Shown one piece after another: positions 26,627-36,767 of a stretch of DNA of 64,000 bases. Origin of the DNA: Lysobacter sp. (lineage in GTDB: Bacteria; Pseudomonadota; Gammaproteobacteria; Xanthomonadales; Xanthomonadaceae); contig WYBC01000025.1 in assembly GCA_011526085.1 (NCBI GenBank), forward strand, positions 62,001 through 126,000, given 5' to 3'. The translations under genes were made by a program, and so were the position numbers. The notes under the pieces are model-generated. The model was not told the DNA's origin and ran no database searches. It saw only the letters and a program-made list of their open reading frames with translations. The first letter of the stretch is position 1; every line of letters starts with the position of its first letter.

Positions 26627-28257
26627 TCCTCCGCGTCGTCGAGACGATACTTGGTTTCGGCGCGCAGTTCACCGCGCCAGGCATCGAACGCGCGCACCTC
26701 GATGCGATGTTCGCCCGCCGCCAGGTCGGTCGGCAGCGTGCCGCGCCAGAGATGCGACGAGGTCGTCGCTTCCGGCGATCGATCGTAACCGCGCAGCGTC
26801 TCCGCATCGGCGTCGCGCAGATTCTCGCGCAACAGATTCGGGTCGGGCGCGAGCACGCGGCGCATCGGCATCCAGTCGCCGCCGTCGATGCGGAACTCGA
26901 CGCGATCGTCGCGCCGCCCCATGTAGACGTTCGCGTACACGCCGTAGGCCGGATACGCATCGCGCCGCAGGACTTTCGGCGCATGCAGGCCGATCGCCGG
27001 ATCGCCCGCTGCGCGGGCGACGTGCCAGCGCAGCGCATAGGTACCGTCGCGCGCGATGCGCAGGCTGGCGTAGCCGTTCGGCGTGCCGTCGGCCATGGTG
27101 GTGTCGGGAATGCCCGCCGCGTCCTTCGCGCCGGTCCAGAACGCGCCGCAGGCGGCGCCGACGTTGTATTCGTGCAGCGGCGCCGCGCCGTGCCAGCCGC
27201 TGCGCGCATCGTGCGTCCAGTGCTGCTGCGTATGGCTGTGGCCGCTGAGCACCAGCACGTGCGGAAAGTCCTTCACCAGCGCGAACAGGCGCTCGCGATC
27301 GGCATCGCGAAAGGTCTCGCGGCCCTCGATCTCGAACAGCGGAATATGCAGGCCCAGCACCAGCAGGCGATCCTTCGGCACGCGCGGCAGATAGGCTTCG
27401 AGAAACGCGAACTGGTCTTCGCGGAAGCCGCCGATGTACCCGGGCCGCTGGCCGGGCGAACGCGCCGGCCCACTTGCCGGCAGGTAGATCACGTCGTCGA
27501 GGCCGACGAACACCGCCTCGTCTTCTTCCCAGGCGAACGTATCGGGGCCGAACGTGTTGCGATAGGTGAGCAGCGAATCCTCGTCGCGGGCGACATCGAA
27601 ATCGAGATCGTGATTGCCGGCGATGTGCAGCCATGGCACGCCGATGCGGCGGGTCTCGGCGTTGAGCGCCGGATACAGATCCAGCGCATCGTCGACGACA
27701 TCGCCCAGGGTCAGGCCCAGCTCGGGCGCGCCCAGCGTGTCGTCGCGCGCTTCGGCGAGCACGCTGTCGACGATGTCGCGGGCGTAGTAGCCGATCTCCT
27801 TGCGGGTCGCGACCTGCGAGTCGGCGAAGATCCGCACGTCCAGCCGGCCGTCGCCCGGCGGCATCCGGCGCAGGGCGATGTCGAAGCGCGCCGGCGGCGC
27901 GTCGGCGACGATGCCGCCATGCTTCACGGCGGGCGCGTCGGCGGCCGGCACATGTCGCCAGAGGCCGGCGCGGGCCGGATCGTCGCCGGGCAGCCGCCAG
28001 CCGGCCGGCTTGATCGCGAACACCGTCTGCCCGGGCGCCACGGCCAGCCGATAGCGCCCTGCGGCATCGCTGACGGCCAGCGCGCGGCCGTTGGAGACCG
28101 CCACGCCGGGAATGCCCGGTTCGTCGCGATCGCGGCGACCATCGCCGTCGCGGTCGTCGAACACGATGCCGGCGAGCGTGCGCGGCGCGTCGGCGGCGAC
28201 CGCCTGCCCGATGGCGCAACAGCACGACAACAACACAATGACTGCGCGGAATCGCAT
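26623..28257 (-). CDS. Secreted calcineurin-like metallophosphoesterase
   Basis: 544 residues from the ATG at 28257, preceded by GAGG. Sec signal peptide ('VIVLLSCCCAIGQAVAAD'); then an SdrD-B-like/Cna-B-type beta domain with a Ca-binding-style 'DDRDGDGRRDRDEPGIPGV' (about 33-120); then the phosphoesterase core with metal ligands in 'IFADSQV', 'TLGDVVDD', 'AGNHDLDFD', 'LGLHIPLF' and 'LSGHSHTQQH'; then a C-terminal beta domain. This is the N/C-domain-flanked MPE family of periplasmic enzymes; substrate unknown. Divergent from the GGDEF gene (124 bases apart). Confidence 0.9.
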   Translation of the reverse strand: MRFRAVIVLLSCCCAIGQAVAADAPRTLAGIVFDDRDGDGRRDRDEPGIPGVAVSNGRALAVSDAAGRYRLAVAPGQTVFAIKPAGWRLPGDDPARAGLWRHVPAADAPAVKHGGIVADAPPARFDIALRRMPPGDGRLDVRIFADSQVATRKEIGYYARDIVDSVLAEARDDTLGAPELGLTLGDVVDDALDLYPALNAETRRIGVPWLHIAGNHDLDFDVARDEDSLLTYRNTFGPDTFAWEEDEAVFVGLDDVIYLPASGPARSPGQRPGYIGGFREDQFAFLEAYLPRVPKDRLLVLGLHIPLFEIEGRETFRDADRERLFALVKDFPHVLVLSGHSHTQQHWTHDARSGWHGAAPLHEYNVGAACGAFWTGAKDAAGIPDTTMADGTPNGYASLRIARDGTYALRWHVARAAGDPAIGLHAPKVLRRDAYPAYGVYANVYMGRRDDRVEFRIDGGDWMPMRRVLAPDPNLLRENLRDADAETLRGYDRSPEATTSSHLWRGTLPTDLAAGEHRIEVRAFDAWRGELRAETKYRLDDAEE

Positions 28258-28381
28258 CGCCACCTCTATTTCTGGCCGGACCGGTACAGGATTATGCCCG
28301 CGCCCGGCACCCGCGCCGAGACCGCCGGCGAGGTTCAGGTGCAGTAAGATCGGCGCTTGTACCGAGGGCGAGGGGGGAGGC

Positions 28382-30211
28382 ATGCCGTTTCGACGCGTCT
28401 GGCTGCACGCCATCGTGGCCGCGGCCCTGCTGCTGTTCGCGATGTGCTGCCACGCCGCGCCGCCGCCGGCGGCGCTGGACCCGGGCACCGAGTCGATGTC
28501 GCTGACGCCGTACCTCAGCCATTTCCACGACAAGAGCGCCGGCGATTCGCCCGACAACGCCTGGCAACGGCTGGCGCGCGGCGATTTCGAACCCGTTCCC
28601 GACGGCAAGACCGCGTTCGGTTTCCAGCGCGGTGCGTACTGGTTCCATGCGCGCCTGGTCAACCGCAATCCCGCCGAGCCGCACTGGATGCTGGTGCAAC
28701 GGTTCGCGCTGATCGATCGCATCGACATCTACGTGCGCTACCCGGACGGACGCACCGTGCACCAGGCCAGCGGCGACCATCTGCCGTTCTCGGCGCGCAG
28801 CATTTCCTATCGCCATCCGAACTTCCGCATCGACCTGCCGCCGGGCGAGACCGTCGACGTGCTGGTGCGCACCCAGAGCGAAAGCTCGATGCAGGTGCCG
28901 CTGGACCTCTACACACCGGCCGCGTTCACCTCGCTCTCGCGCGACGCCCAGTTCGTGATGGGCGTGTACTACGGCATCCTGCTGGCGCTGTTCGTCTACA
29001 ACCTCGTGCTGTGGTTGACGCTCCGCGACGCGAGCTATTTCTGGTATCTGTTCCACATCTCCGCGTTCGGCCTGGTGCTGTTCACGCTCAACGGCTTCAG
29101 CTTCGAGTATCTGTGGCCGCGCAATCCGTGGCTGGCGAACGTGGCGGTACCGCTGTCGATCTGCTTCGCCATCATCGGCATGCAGCAGTTCGCGCGCACC
29201 TTCCTGGAGCTGCCGAAACGCTTTCCGCGCGGCAACATCGTCAGTTTCGGCTTCATCGGTTTCTGCATCGCGCTGGGCGTCGCGTCGCTGTGGCTGCCCT
29301 ACAGCGCCTCCACGCCCTGGGCCACCCGCGCGGTGATCGTCAGCGTGCTGTGGACGGTGACCGCCGCGATCGTGGTGCTGCGCCGCGGCTACATGCCGGC
29401 GCGGCTGTTCCTGGTGGCGTGGGCGCTGTTCCTGGCCGGCACCGCGATGATCGCCGCCCTCGCCTTCGGCCTGCTGCCGAAGAACATCATCACCGAGTAC
29501 GGCGTGCAGATCGGTTCTGCGCTGGAAATGCTGCTGCTGTCGATCGCGCTGAGCTATCGCTACGCCTCGCTGCGCAACGAGAACGAACGGATCGCCGCGG
29601 AAGCGAACCAGCAGCTGGAACGCAAGGTGGCGCAGCGCACCCAGGAAGTCCGCAGCGCGCTGATGCAGCTGGAGGACGCGCATCGCCGCCTGCGCGATTC
29701 CAGCCGGCGCGACGGCCTCACCGGGCTCTACAACCGCACCCATTTCCACGAGAGCTTCGAGTCGCTGCTGAAGGAAGGCCGCGATCAGGCGCGACCGGTG
29801 TCGCTGCTGATGATCGATCTCGATCACTTCAAGTCGATCAACGACCGCTACGGCCATCTGGTCGGCGACGACTGCCTGCGCTGGGCGGCGCAGCGCATCG
29901 GCCAGGCGCTGCGCGCGCACGAAACCTCGGTGCTGGCGCGTTTCGGCGGCGAGGAATTCGTCGTGGTGCTGCCCGGCCACGATCTGCACAGCGCGGTGAA
30001 CGTGGCCGAGAGCCTGCGTCGCCGACTGGTCGAGGAGCCCTGCGTCAGCGGGCCGCATCGCCTGCGGGTGTCGGCGAGCATCGGGGTGCATACGGTCGAT
30101 GCCGGCAGCGAGACCGATTCCGACGCGGCGCTGTCGGTCGCCGATCAGGCGCTGTACGCGGCGAAGGCGAACGGCCGCGATTGCGTGCGGACGTCGATCA
30201 CGGCGGCGTGA
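28382..30211 (+). CDS. 7TMR-DISM diguanylate cyclase
   Basis: 609 residues from the ATG at 28382, with a GGGGAGG ribosome-binding site. Signal peptide; periplasmic 7TMR-DISMED2 sensory domain (about 35-180); seven membrane helices (about 190-390); a short coiled coil ('NQQLERKVAQRTQEVRSALMQLEDAHRRLRD'-type heptads); GGDEF domain with intact GGEEF at 522-526. The allosteric I-site position reads RxxE (RAHE) instead of RxxD, so product inhibition may be lost. Makes c-di-GMP in response to an extracellular ligand (carbohydrate-like, by family). c-di-GMP could act on the PilZ protein at 2400 (inference). Confidence 0.92.
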   Translation: MPFRRVWLHAIVAAALLLFAMCCHAAPPPAALDPGTESMSLTPYLSHFHDKSAGDSPDNAWQRLARGDFEPVPDGKTAFGFQRGAYWFHARLVNRNPAEPHWMLVQRFALIDRIDIYVRYPDGRTVHQASGDHLPFSARSISYRHPNFRIDLPPGETVDVLVRTQSESSMQVPLDLYTPAAFTSLSRDAQFVMGVYYGILLALFVYNLVLWLTLRDASYFWYLFHISAFGLVLFTLNGFSFEYLWPRNPWLANVAVPLSICFAIIGMQQFARTFLELPKRFPRGNIVSFGFIGFCIALGVASLWLPYSASTPWATRAVIVSVLWTVTAAIVVLRRGYMPARLFLVAWALFLAGTAMIAALAFGLLPKNIITEYGVQIGSALEMLLLSIALSYRYASLRNENERIAAEANQQLERKVAQRTQEVRSALMQLEDAHRRLRDSSRRDGLTGLYNRTHFHESFESLLKEGRDQARPVSLLMIDLDHFKSINDRYGHLVGDDCLRWAAQRIGQALRAHETSVLARFGGEEFVVVLPGHDLHSAVNVAESLRRRLVEEPCVSGPHRLRVSASIGVHTVDAGSETDSDAALSVADQALYAAKANGRDCVRTSITAA

Positions 30212-30297
30212 GGCCGGAGGTTCGCTCGTTGTTCCAACGCTCGGACTTTCGTTGCCGCTTGAAACGCCACAACACTTTCCGCGGCGGCTCATGATGC

Positions 30298-30857
30298 CTT
30301 CGGTAAGGCCTGGAATCTTTTTCGCGCTGGAGCGCGAGTGACTTTCTTTGGCGCAAAGTCACCAAAGAAAACACTCAGGTCCAATTCAAATCTGCCATTT
30401 GAACTTTGGTCGAGATTTTTCGATGAGACATCCCTGTCTCATCGAAAAACGATGCACCTCCTGTGCATCGCCCTCCGGGTCTCCTGCTCAGGAGTGGCTG
30501 CGCCTCGGCGGGGGCATCGATGGGACGAAGGAGTCTTCTGGAGTGGTTGCCCATAAGGAAGAAACTGATTCTGGATGGCGAAGCATAAAATCAGCGCCGA
30601 GCCACACTCATGTCGGCGGCATATCGTCCCAGCGATCGCACAACAACGACGCACGCTCTATTGTCCATAGACCCGGAGGGCGGCGCACAGGAGGTGCGCC
30701 GTTTTTCTACGAGACACGGATGTCTCGTAGAAAAATTCCAGTCATGCTGCAGGCGGCAAATTTGAATTGGACCTGAGTGTTTTCTTTGGTGACTTTCTTT
30801 GCGCCAAAGAAAGTCACCCGCGCTCCAGCGCGGAAAAGATTCCGGGCTTTACCGAAG
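30298..30857. mobile_element. 560-bp foldback (MITE-like) element without transposase
   Basis: Two arms of about 185 bp (30298-30482 and 30669-30857) are inverted copies of each other around a 186-base, lower-GC centre. The outer ends read CTTCGGTAAGG... and ...CTTTACCGAAG. Each arm contains nested hairpins: a TGACTTTCTTTGGCGCAAAG palindrome, a TTTTT-flanked stem around GAGACA/TGTCTC, a second stem CACCTCCTGTG and a CCCTCCGGGTCT end. No ORF of note lies inside. Located between the GGDEF gene and the PH-domain gene. Non-autonomous element or large REP-type structure; no direct repeats verified at the ends. Confidence 0.75.
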
Positions 30858-30947
30858 AAGTCACGAACAGAGAACGCTTCGACATTTCAATCCGCAACGA
30901 CTGCCTGATCGAGCGGAATCCGATCCAACCGATTTCGCGAAACAGAA

Positions 30948-30972
30948 AAAGGGCCCGCGATGCGGGCCCTTT
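30948..30972 (-). terminator. Rho-independent terminator of the PH-domain gene
   Basis: Stem AAAGGGCCCGC / GCGGGCCCTTT with a three-base loop; on the minus strand followed by TTCTG after the T-run. 27 bases past the stop at 30999. Confidence 0.9.
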
Positions 30973-30998
30973 CGTCGTTCGAACCGACAGGATCGGGA

Positions 30999-31646
30999 TC
31001 AACCGCCCGGAATCGGCGGCGGCGCAGACGTGCTGGTGATGTTGTGGATGTACCGCTCGAACACCCGGGTGTAATCGCGAGTGGTGTGGCGGTCCAGCAC
31101 CGCGGCGTTGAGATTGTCCAGCACCGCGTTGTAGTGCGAGACCACCCCGGCTTCGCCGCCGAGATTGTTGAGCTTCAGCATGCCGCCCATCGCGTCGAGC
31201 GTGCGCACCGCGTTCTCGCGCGAGATGTTGTCGCGGACCTGCTGGCGCCCGATCGCGATCAGCGCCTTGTAGATGTCCTTCAGCTGCTCGATGAAATTCT
31301 TGCGGATGTCGATGCTGAAGCCGGTCTCGCCGAGCGAGAACTTCAGCTCAACGTCCATGTCGATGGTGCCGGCGGTTTCGATGGCGACGTAGCCGACGCG
31401 ATAGTTCGCGTACTCGTAGCGCTTGATCATGCGCTTGCTCGACACCGCGGAATCGCCGTCGACGTGGATCAGGGCGAGGTTGGTGAAGCAGTATTCGTCC
31501 TTCTTCGACTTGATCAGGAAGAAGATTTTCTCGCCGTCTTCGTGGAAGAGATAATCGTCGGCGTCGACCTTGTCGTAGTCGGCCGGGGACACGATGACGC
31601 CGATGTCGCTGATGCCGAGGGCTTCTGCGGCGAACTTCTTGAACAC
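30999..31646 (-). CDS. PH domain-containing protein
   Basis: 215 residues from a GTG at 31646 with AAGGAG seven bases ahead. The N-terminal about 120 residues match the bacterial PH-like (bPH_1, YvbH-type) fold: 'EDGEKIFFLIKSKKDEYCFTNLALIHVDG', 'SSKRMIKRYEYANYRVGYVAIETAGTIDMDVELKF'. A helical C-terminal part ends in a Pro/Gly tail. Cytosolic; ligand and role unknown. Follows the his operon in the same direction after 149 bases, with its own ribosome-binding site and terminator. Confidence 0.88.
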   Translation of the reverse strand: MFKKFAAEALGISDIGVIVSPADYDKVDADDYLFHEDGEKIFFLIKSKKDEYCFTNLALIHVDGDSAVSSKRMIKRYEYANYRVGYVAIETAGTIDMDVELKFSLGETGFSIDIRKNFIEQLKDIYKALIAIGRQQVRDNISRENAVRTLDAMGGMLKLNNLGGEAGVVSHYNAVLDNLNAAVLDRHTTRDYTRVFERYIHNITSTSAPPPIPGG

Positions 31647-31795
31647 GCGGATCTCCTTGGGGGATGGCCCGCCGCCGGGACGGCGACGGTCGCGCGAAAT
31701 CTAGCAAAAAGACGCGGCGCGCGATGCCATGACCGATGGCCTATGGAGTCGCCGCATCGCGCCCGCATCTGGCGGCGTTCGCGCGCCCCGCGCGG

Positions 31796-32422
31796 TCACC
31801 CGCGGCGGGTGTCCAGTACCGCGCGGACATCGTCGAGCGACAGCCCGCGCGCCTGCAGCAGCACGATCAGGTGATAGAGCAGATCGGCGGCTTCGCCGAG
31901 CAGCGGCGCATCCTCTTCCACCACCGCGGCCAGCGCGGTTTCGAGGCCTTCCTCGCCGACCTTCTGCGCGATGCGCTTGATGCCGGCGTCGAACAGCTTC
32001 GTGGTGTAGCTGCCGGCCGGCCGCTCGGCGTGGCGCGTGCGGATCAGGGCCTGCAGCGCGCCGAGCGTGTCGCCGGGCGCATCCGGAAAACAGCTGACGC
32101 TGCCGAGATGGCAGGTCGGGCCGTGCGGACGCGCCTGCACCAGCAGGGTGTCGCGGTCGCAGTCGGTGTCGAGCCGCACCAGCGCGAGCACGTGGCCGCT
32201 GCTTTCGCCCTTGGTCCACAGCCGGCCCTTGCTGCGGCTGAAGAACGTCACCTGGCCGGTGTCCAGCGTCTTCGCCAGCGCCTCGCGCGACATGTAGCCG
32301 ACCATCAGCACGCGCAGGGTATCGGCATCCTGCACCACCGCCGGCAGCAGGCCGTCCTGCTTGTCCCAGGCCAGGGTGTCGATGTCGAGCGCAATCGGGT
32401 TCGTTGCCGTCGTTTCGTTCAC
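31796..32422 (-). CDS. hisI: Bifunctional phosphoribosyl-AMP cyclohydrolase / phosphoribosyl-ATP pyrophosphatase
   Basis: 208 residues from a GTG at 32422 overlapping the hisF stop (GTGA). The N-terminal HisI half has '[18 protein letters not shown]' and the zinc cysteines in '[22 protein letters not shown]'; the C-terminal HisE half is the MazG-like '[24 protein letters not shown]' with metal-binding glutamates. Catalyses steps 2 and 3 of histidine synthesis. Last gene of the operon. Confidence 0.95.
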   Translation of the reverse strand: MNETTATNPIALDIDTLAWDKQDGLLPAVVQDADTLRVLMVGYMSREALAKTLDTGQVTFFSRSKGRLWTKGESSGHVLALVRLDTDCDRDTLLVQARPHGPTCHLGSVSCFPDAPGDTLGALQALIRTRHAERPAGSYTTKLFDAGIKRIAQKVGEEGLETALAAVVEEDAPLLGEAADLLYHLIVLLQARGLSLDDVRAVLDTRRG

Positions 32423-33189
32423 AGCCGCACCTCGATGCCCTGCGCGCGCAGAGCGCGCTTGAGTTCCGGAATCGCGATCGCGCCGGAGTGGAAGACGCTG
32501 GCCGCCAGCGCGGCGTCGACATCGGCCTCGCGGAACGCGTCGACGAAATGTTCGACCGCACCGGCGCCGCCGCTGGCCACCAGCGGTACCTCGCAGATCG
32601 CGCGCACCGCCTTCAACTGTTCGAGATCGTAGCCCCTGCGCACGCCATCGCTGTCCATGCAGTTGAGCACGATCTCGCCGGCGCCCAGCGCCTGCGCTTC
32701 GCGCACCCAGTCCAGCGTGGCCTTGCCCGGCGCCCGCGTGCGCTCGGGATCGCCGGTGTAACTGCGCACCCGCCACACCCCGTCGGCGTCGCGGATCGAA
32801 TCGATGCCGACCACCACGCACTGGTTGCCGTAGGCCTCGGCGATCTCGGCGATCAACTGCGGCCGCTCCAGCGCCGGCGTGTTGATCGAGACCTTGTCGG
32901 CGCCGGCGAACAGCACGCGGCGCGCGGTCTCGACACTGCGGATGCCGCCGGCGACGCAGAACGGGATATCGATGACCGAGGCCACACGCTCGACCCAGTC
33001 GACGTCGACCGCGCGCCCGTCCGGACTCGCGCCGATGTCGTAGAACACCAGTTCGTCGGCGCCCTGATCGCGATAGCGGCAGGCGAGTTCGACGATGTCG
33101 CCCATGTCGACGTGATCGCGGAAGCGCACGCCCTTGACCACACGGCCGCCGCGCACGTCGAGGCACGGCACGATGCGCACGCTCAGCAT
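32419..33189 (-). CDS. hisF: Imidazole glycerol phosphate synthase, cyclase subunit
   Basis: 256 residues, (beta-alpha)8 barrel. The N-terminal '[17 protein letters not shown]' has the catalytic Asp11-type residue, 'VAGGIRS' and '[12 protein letters not shown]' bind phosphate, and '[14 protein letters not shown]' has the second catalytic Asp. It makes IGP and AICAR from PRFAR using ammonia from HisH. Start ATG at 33189, inside the 3' end of hisA (7-base overlap). Confidence 0.96.
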   Translation of the reverse strand: MLSVRIVPCLDVRGGRVVKGVRFRDHVDMGDIVELACRYRDQGADELVFYDIGASPDGRAVDVDWVERVASVIDIPFCVAGGIRSVETARRVLFAGADKVSINTPALERPQLIAEIAEAYGNQCVVVGIDSIRDADGVWRVRSYTGDPERTRAPGKATLDWVREAQALGAGEIVLNCMDSDGVRRGYDLEQLKAVRAICEVPLVASGGAGAVEHFVDAFREADVDAALAASVFHSGAIAIPELKRALRAQGIEVRL

Positions 33190-33926
33190 GCCAGCGCCTC
33201 CTCGACCGTGAGCCGGCCTTCCAGCAGCGCCTTGCCCAGCACCGCGCCGGCGCAGCCCGCGTCGCGCGCCGCGATCACATCGGCGACATCGCGCACGCCG
33301 CCGCTGGCCTGCAGCGCGAAACCGTCGCCGCGCGCGATCACGCGACGGTACAGATCGAGATTCGGCCCGAGCATCATTCCGTCGCGGGCGATGTCGGTGC
33401 ACAGCAGATGCTTCGCGCCGGCGTCGCGGTAAAACGACAGGCAGGCGTCGAGATCGAGCGGCGCGCGCTCGGTCCAGCCGTGGATCGGCAGTTGCCACAC
33501 ACCCGCGTCGTCCTGGCGCGTGTCCAGCGCGATGGTGATGCGCTCGGCGCCATGCCGCCTCAGCCAGTCTTCGACGCGCGCCGGTTCGCGCACCGCCAGC
33601 GAGCCGACGACCACCCGCGACGCGCCCGCGTCGAACAGATCCACGATCGCGGCTTCGTCGCGCACGCCGCCGCCGGTCTGCACGCGCAGGCGACCGTCGT
33701 CGGCGATCCGGCGCAGCAGCGGCGCGAGCGTGTAGCCGCCGGCCCGCGCGGCGTCGAGATCGACCAGATGCAGCCAGCGCGCGCCGGCATCGGCGTAGCG
33801 CATCGCGACCGCGAACGGATCGTCGGCGTAGCGCGTCTCGCGCGCGTAGTCGCCCTGCAGCAGGCGCACGACGCGACCGTCGCGCACATCGATCGCGGGA
33901 TAGGCGGTGAAGGCGGCGTCGTTCAT
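33183..33926 (-). CDS. hisA: ProFAR isomerase
   Basis: 247 residues, (beta-alpha)8 barrel paralogous to HisF. '[19 protein letters not shown]' holds the catalytic Asp, '[10 protein letters not shown]' and '[11 protein letters not shown]' bind phosphate, and '[14 protein letters not shown]' carries the second Asp. Performs the Amadori rearrangement of ProFAR to PRFAR. Overlaps hisH and hisF by a few bases each. Confidence 0.96.
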   Translation of the reverse strand: MNDAAFTAYPAIDVRDGRVVRLLQGDYARETRYADDPFAVAMRYADAGARWLHLVDLDAARAGGYTLAPLLRRIADDGRLRVQTGGGVRDEAAIVDLFDAGASRVVVGSLAVREPARVEDWLRRHGAERITIALDTRQDDAGVWQLPIHGWTERAPLDLDACLSFYRDAGAKHLLCTDIARDGMMLGPNLDLYRRVIARGDGFALQASGGVRDVADVIAARDAGCAGAVLGKALLEGRLTVEEALAC

Positions 33927-34582
33927 GCGGGAAGCTTCAGGAAATTGTCGAGCAGTTTCAGTCCGGCCGCGGACGAGCGCTCGGGATGGAACTGCGCGCC
34001 GTAGCGCCGCACCTGCCCCACCACCGCGGCGAAGCGCTGGCCATGGTCGGTGTCGGCGAGCACGCAGGCATCGCTTTGCTCATCCGCGAACACCGCATAG
34101 CTGTGCACGAAGTACGCATGCGCGCCGTCGTCGATGCCGTCGAGCAGCGGCGTGGTCCGCCCCTCCGCATCGACACGCTTGCGCAGCCGGTTCCAGCCCA
34201 TGTGCGGCACGCGCAGCCCGGGGCCGCCAGCGAGTTTGCGCACGCGGCCTGGCAGCAGGCCGAGGCACGCGACATCGCCCTCTTCCGAGCGCTCGAACAG
34301 CAACTGCATGCCGACGCAGACGCCCAGCAGCGGCGCGGTGCTCGCCCGCAGCGCCGCGTCGAGTCCGCGCGCGCGCAGCAATGCCATCGACGGCGCCGCG
34401 GCGCCGACGCCCGGGAGGATGATCCGTTCGGGTTCGCCGAACGCATCGGCGTCGCGGACCAGCCGCGGCGCCGCACCGATGCGCTCCAGCGCATAGCGGA
34501 CCGAGCCGAGATTCGCGCCGCCGGCATCGATCAGCGCGAGATCGCCGCCGTTCGGACGGCCGGCACCCGGGCGTGCGTTCAC
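33923..34582 (-). CDS. hisH: Imidazole glycerol phosphate synthase, glutaminase subunit
   Basis: 219 residues from a GTG at 34582 overlapping the hisB stop (GTGA). Class I glutamine amidotransferase: nucleophile Cys in '[12 protein letters not shown]', with the His-Glu pair in 'GAQFHPERS'. The oxyanion strand reads 'ILPGVGAAA' (PGVG motif), as in HisH. Supplies ammonia to HisF through the barrel. The N-terminal about 14 residues before '[14 protein letters not shown]' are longer than usual. Confidence 0.95.
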   Translation of the reverse strand: MNARPGAGRPNGGDLALIDAGGANLGSVRYALERIGAAPRLVRDADAFGEPERIILPGVGAAAPSMALLRARGLDAALRASTAPLLGVCVGMQLLFERSEEGDVACLGLLPGRVRKLAGGPGLRVPHMGWNRLRKRVDAEGRTTPLLDGIDDGAHAYFVHSYAVFADEQSDACVLADTDHGQRFAAVVGQVRRYGAQFHPERSSAAGLKLLDNFLKLPA

Positions 34583-35661
34583 AGCGTCCCCTTGGTGCTC
34601 GGCAGCGCGTCGCCTTCGCGACGGATCGACTGCCGCAGCGCGCGCGCCACCGCCTTGAAGCAGGCTTCGATCTTGTGATGATCGTTGTCGCCCCTCACCG
34701 ACAGATGCAGGTTCAGGCCCGCGGTTTCGCACAGCGAACGGAACACGTGCGGCACCAGTTCGGTGGCGAGGTCGCCGACCTTCTCGCGCCGGAATTCGCC
34801 ATCGAACACGAAATACGGGCGACCCGACCAATCGAGCGTGGCGGACGCCTGCGCTTCGTCCATCGGCAGGGTGAAGCCGTAACGCCCGATGCCCTTCTTG
34901 TCGCCCAGCGCCTGGCGCAGGGCCTGGCCGAGCGCGAGCGCGGAATCCTCGACCGTGTGGTGTTCGTCGATGTGCAGGTCGCCGTCGCAGTGCAGGCGCA
35001 GGGCGAAACCGCCGTGCTTGCCCAACTGCTCCAGCATGTGGTCGTAAAAGCCGAGGCCGGTCTTCACCTCGGGATCGGCCTCGCGGTCGAGATCGACCTC
35101 GACTTCGATTTTCGTTTCCTTGGTCGCGCGCACCACCTTCGCGGTGCGCGGCACGTCGACCAGCGCATGCGCGATCTGCGCCCAGTCCACGCCGTCGCCG
35201 AACTGCGGCGACTTCAGCTTGAAACCGCGGATGCCGAGATTGGCAGCGAATTCGATGTCGGTCTCGCGGTCGCCGACCATCGCCGAGCGCGCCCAGTCGA
35301 TGCCGCGGTCGCGCAGCAGCGGCTGCACGAGTCCCAGCCGCGGCTTGCGCGTGGGCGCGTTCTCGTGCGGAAAGCTGCGGTCGATGAGCGTGTCGCGGAA
35401 GCGGATGCCCTGGCTCTCGAAGATCTGCACCATCAGCGCGTGCGGGCCGTCGAAATTCGCCTGCGGAAAGGCGTCGGTGCCAAGCCCGTCCTGGTTGGTC
35501 ACCATCACGAACTCGTAGCCGGCGTCGCGCAGCCGCAGCATCGCCGGAATCACGCCGTCGACGAGGGCCAGCTTGTCGTAGGCGTCGATCTGGAAGTCCG
35601 CGGGTTCGCGGATCAGGGTGCCGTCGCGGTCGACGAACAGAACGGGTTTCGTCGCGCTCAT
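34579..35661 (-). CDS. hisB: Bifunctional histidinol-phosphatase / imidazoleglycerol-phosphate dehydratase
   Basis: 360 residues, the gammaproteobacterial fusion. The N-terminal HAD phosphatase has 'FVDRDGTLI', 'MVTNQDGLG' and '[13 protein letters not shown]' (about 1-165). The C-terminal dehydratase carries the paired Mn-binding histidine motifs 'DEHHTVED' and 'NDHHKIEA', plus '[14 protein letters not shown]'. Covers two non-consecutive steps of histidine synthesis. Four-base overlaps with hisC and hisH. Confidence 0.96.
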   Translation of the reverse strand: MSATKPVLFVDRDGTLIREPADFQIDAYDKLALVDGVIPAMLRLRDAGYEFVMVTNQDGLGTDAFPQANFDGPHALMVQIFESQGIRFRDTLIDRSFPHENAPTRKPRLGLVQPLLRDRGIDWARSAMVGDRETDIEFAANLGIRGFKLKSPQFGDGVDWAQIAHALVDVPRTAKVVRATKETKIEVEVDLDREADPEVKTGLGFYDHMLEQLGKHGGFALRLHCDGDLHIDEHHTVEDSALALGQALRQALGDKKGIGRYGFTLPMDEAQASATLDWSGRPYFVFDGEFRREKVGDLATELVPHVFRSLCETAGLNLHLSVRGDNDHHKIEACFKAVARALRQSIRREGDALPSTKGTL

Positions 35662-36767
35662 GCCGCGGCCTCGACCGGCCGCAGCGCCGCGAACACCACG
35701 TCGTTCTCGTCCGGCGAGCCGATGGTGATGCGCAGCGCGTCGCCCAGTCCCGGCGAGGCGCGCATGTCGCGCACCACCACGCCCGCGGCCAGCAGGCGGC
35801 GATACGCGGTCTCGGCATCGTCGAAGCGCACGAGCAGGAAATTGCCGGCGCTGGGATACACCCGGCGCACACCGGCCAGCGACTGCAGCGCGGCGAACAT
35901 GCGGCCGCGCTCGGCGCGGATCCGCGCGGCGCGTTCGGACGCCTGCGCCAACGCTTCGGGCGACAGCGCCTGCAGCGCCAGCGCGGCGCAGGGCTCGGGC
36001 ACCGGATACGGCGCCTGGCAGCGGCGCAGCACCTCGATCAGCGCCGGATCGGCGAGCAGGCAACCGATCCGCGCGCCGGCGAGCGCATGCAGCTTCGACA
36101 GCGTGCGCAGCACGGCGATGTTGGAATATTCGTCGATCAGCGACGCCGCCGAGGGCGCATCCGCGTATTCGATGTAGGCCTCGTCGACCACCACCAGCGC
36201 GCGACCCACGAGCATCTGCGCCATCGCGCGGATCGCCGCGAGCGGGATGAGTTCGCCGGTGGGATTGCCCGGCGAGCACAGGAACACGATCTTGGCGCGA
36301 CGCGCGGTGGCGAGGTCGCGCATCGCGGCGAGATCGGCGATCCAGCCGTCGGCGTAATCGCGCAATGGCGCTTCGATGATCGGCGCGCCCTGCAGCCGCG
36401 CGCACACCGCGTACATGCCGAACACCGGCGGCGCGATCACCACCGGATCGCGCTCGGCGCGGCACAGCGCGCGCACCAGCAGATCGATGGCCTCGTCGCT
36501 GCCGCGGCCGATCAGCAGTTGTTCCGGACGCACACCATAGACCTCGGCCAGCCGCGCGCGCAGCGCGTCCGGCTGCGGCTGCGGATAGCGCCGCAGCGCA
36601 CCGGCGCCATCGGCCGCGTTGGTCCACGGCGATTCGTTGGCGTTGAGCCAGACCGTGCCCTCGACCTTGTGGCTGCGCGCCGAGGAGTACCCCGCGAACG
36701 CGCGCAGATCCTCGCGCACCAGGTCGAGCACACCCGGCTTCGGATGCGTCGGCGACGGCGTGCTCAT
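35658..36767 (-). CDS. hisC: Histidinol-phosphate aminotransferase
   Basis: 369 residues, fold-type I PLP enzyme. 'LNANESPW' is the N-terminal signature, '[12 protein letters not shown]' binds PLP phosphate/ring, 'VVDEAYIEY' has the Asp to the pyridine N, and '[15 protein letters not shown]' contains the Schiff-base lysine. Converts imidazole acetol phosphate to histidinol phosphate. ATG overlaps hisD stop. Confidence 0.96.
   Translation of the reverse strand: MSTPSPTHPKPGVLDLVREDLRAFAGYSSARSHKVEGTVWLNANESPWTNAADGAGALRRYPQPQPDALRARLAEVYGVRPEQLLIGRGSDEAIDLLVRALCRAERDPVVIAPPVFGMYAVCARLQGAPIIEAPLRDYADGWIADLAAMRDLATARRAKIVFLCSPGNPTGELIPLAAIRAMAQMLVGRALVVVDEAYIEYADAPSAASLIDEYSNIAVLRTLSKLHALAGARIGCLLADPALIEVLRRCQAPYPVPEPCAALALQALSPEALAQASERAARIRAERGRMFAALQSLAGVRRVYPSAGNFLLVRFDDAETAYRRLLAAGVVVRDMRASPGLGDALRITIGSPDENDVVFAALRPVEAAA

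Noticed and set aside
30298-30857. Insertion sequence
   Set aside because: It has long inverted ends but no transposase frame; called a non-autonomous foldback element instead.
33183-33926. HisA as a bifunctional PriA (HisA/TrpF)
   Set aside because: PriA is an actinobacterial feature; this sequence shows ordinary HisA landmarks in a gammaproteobacterial operon.
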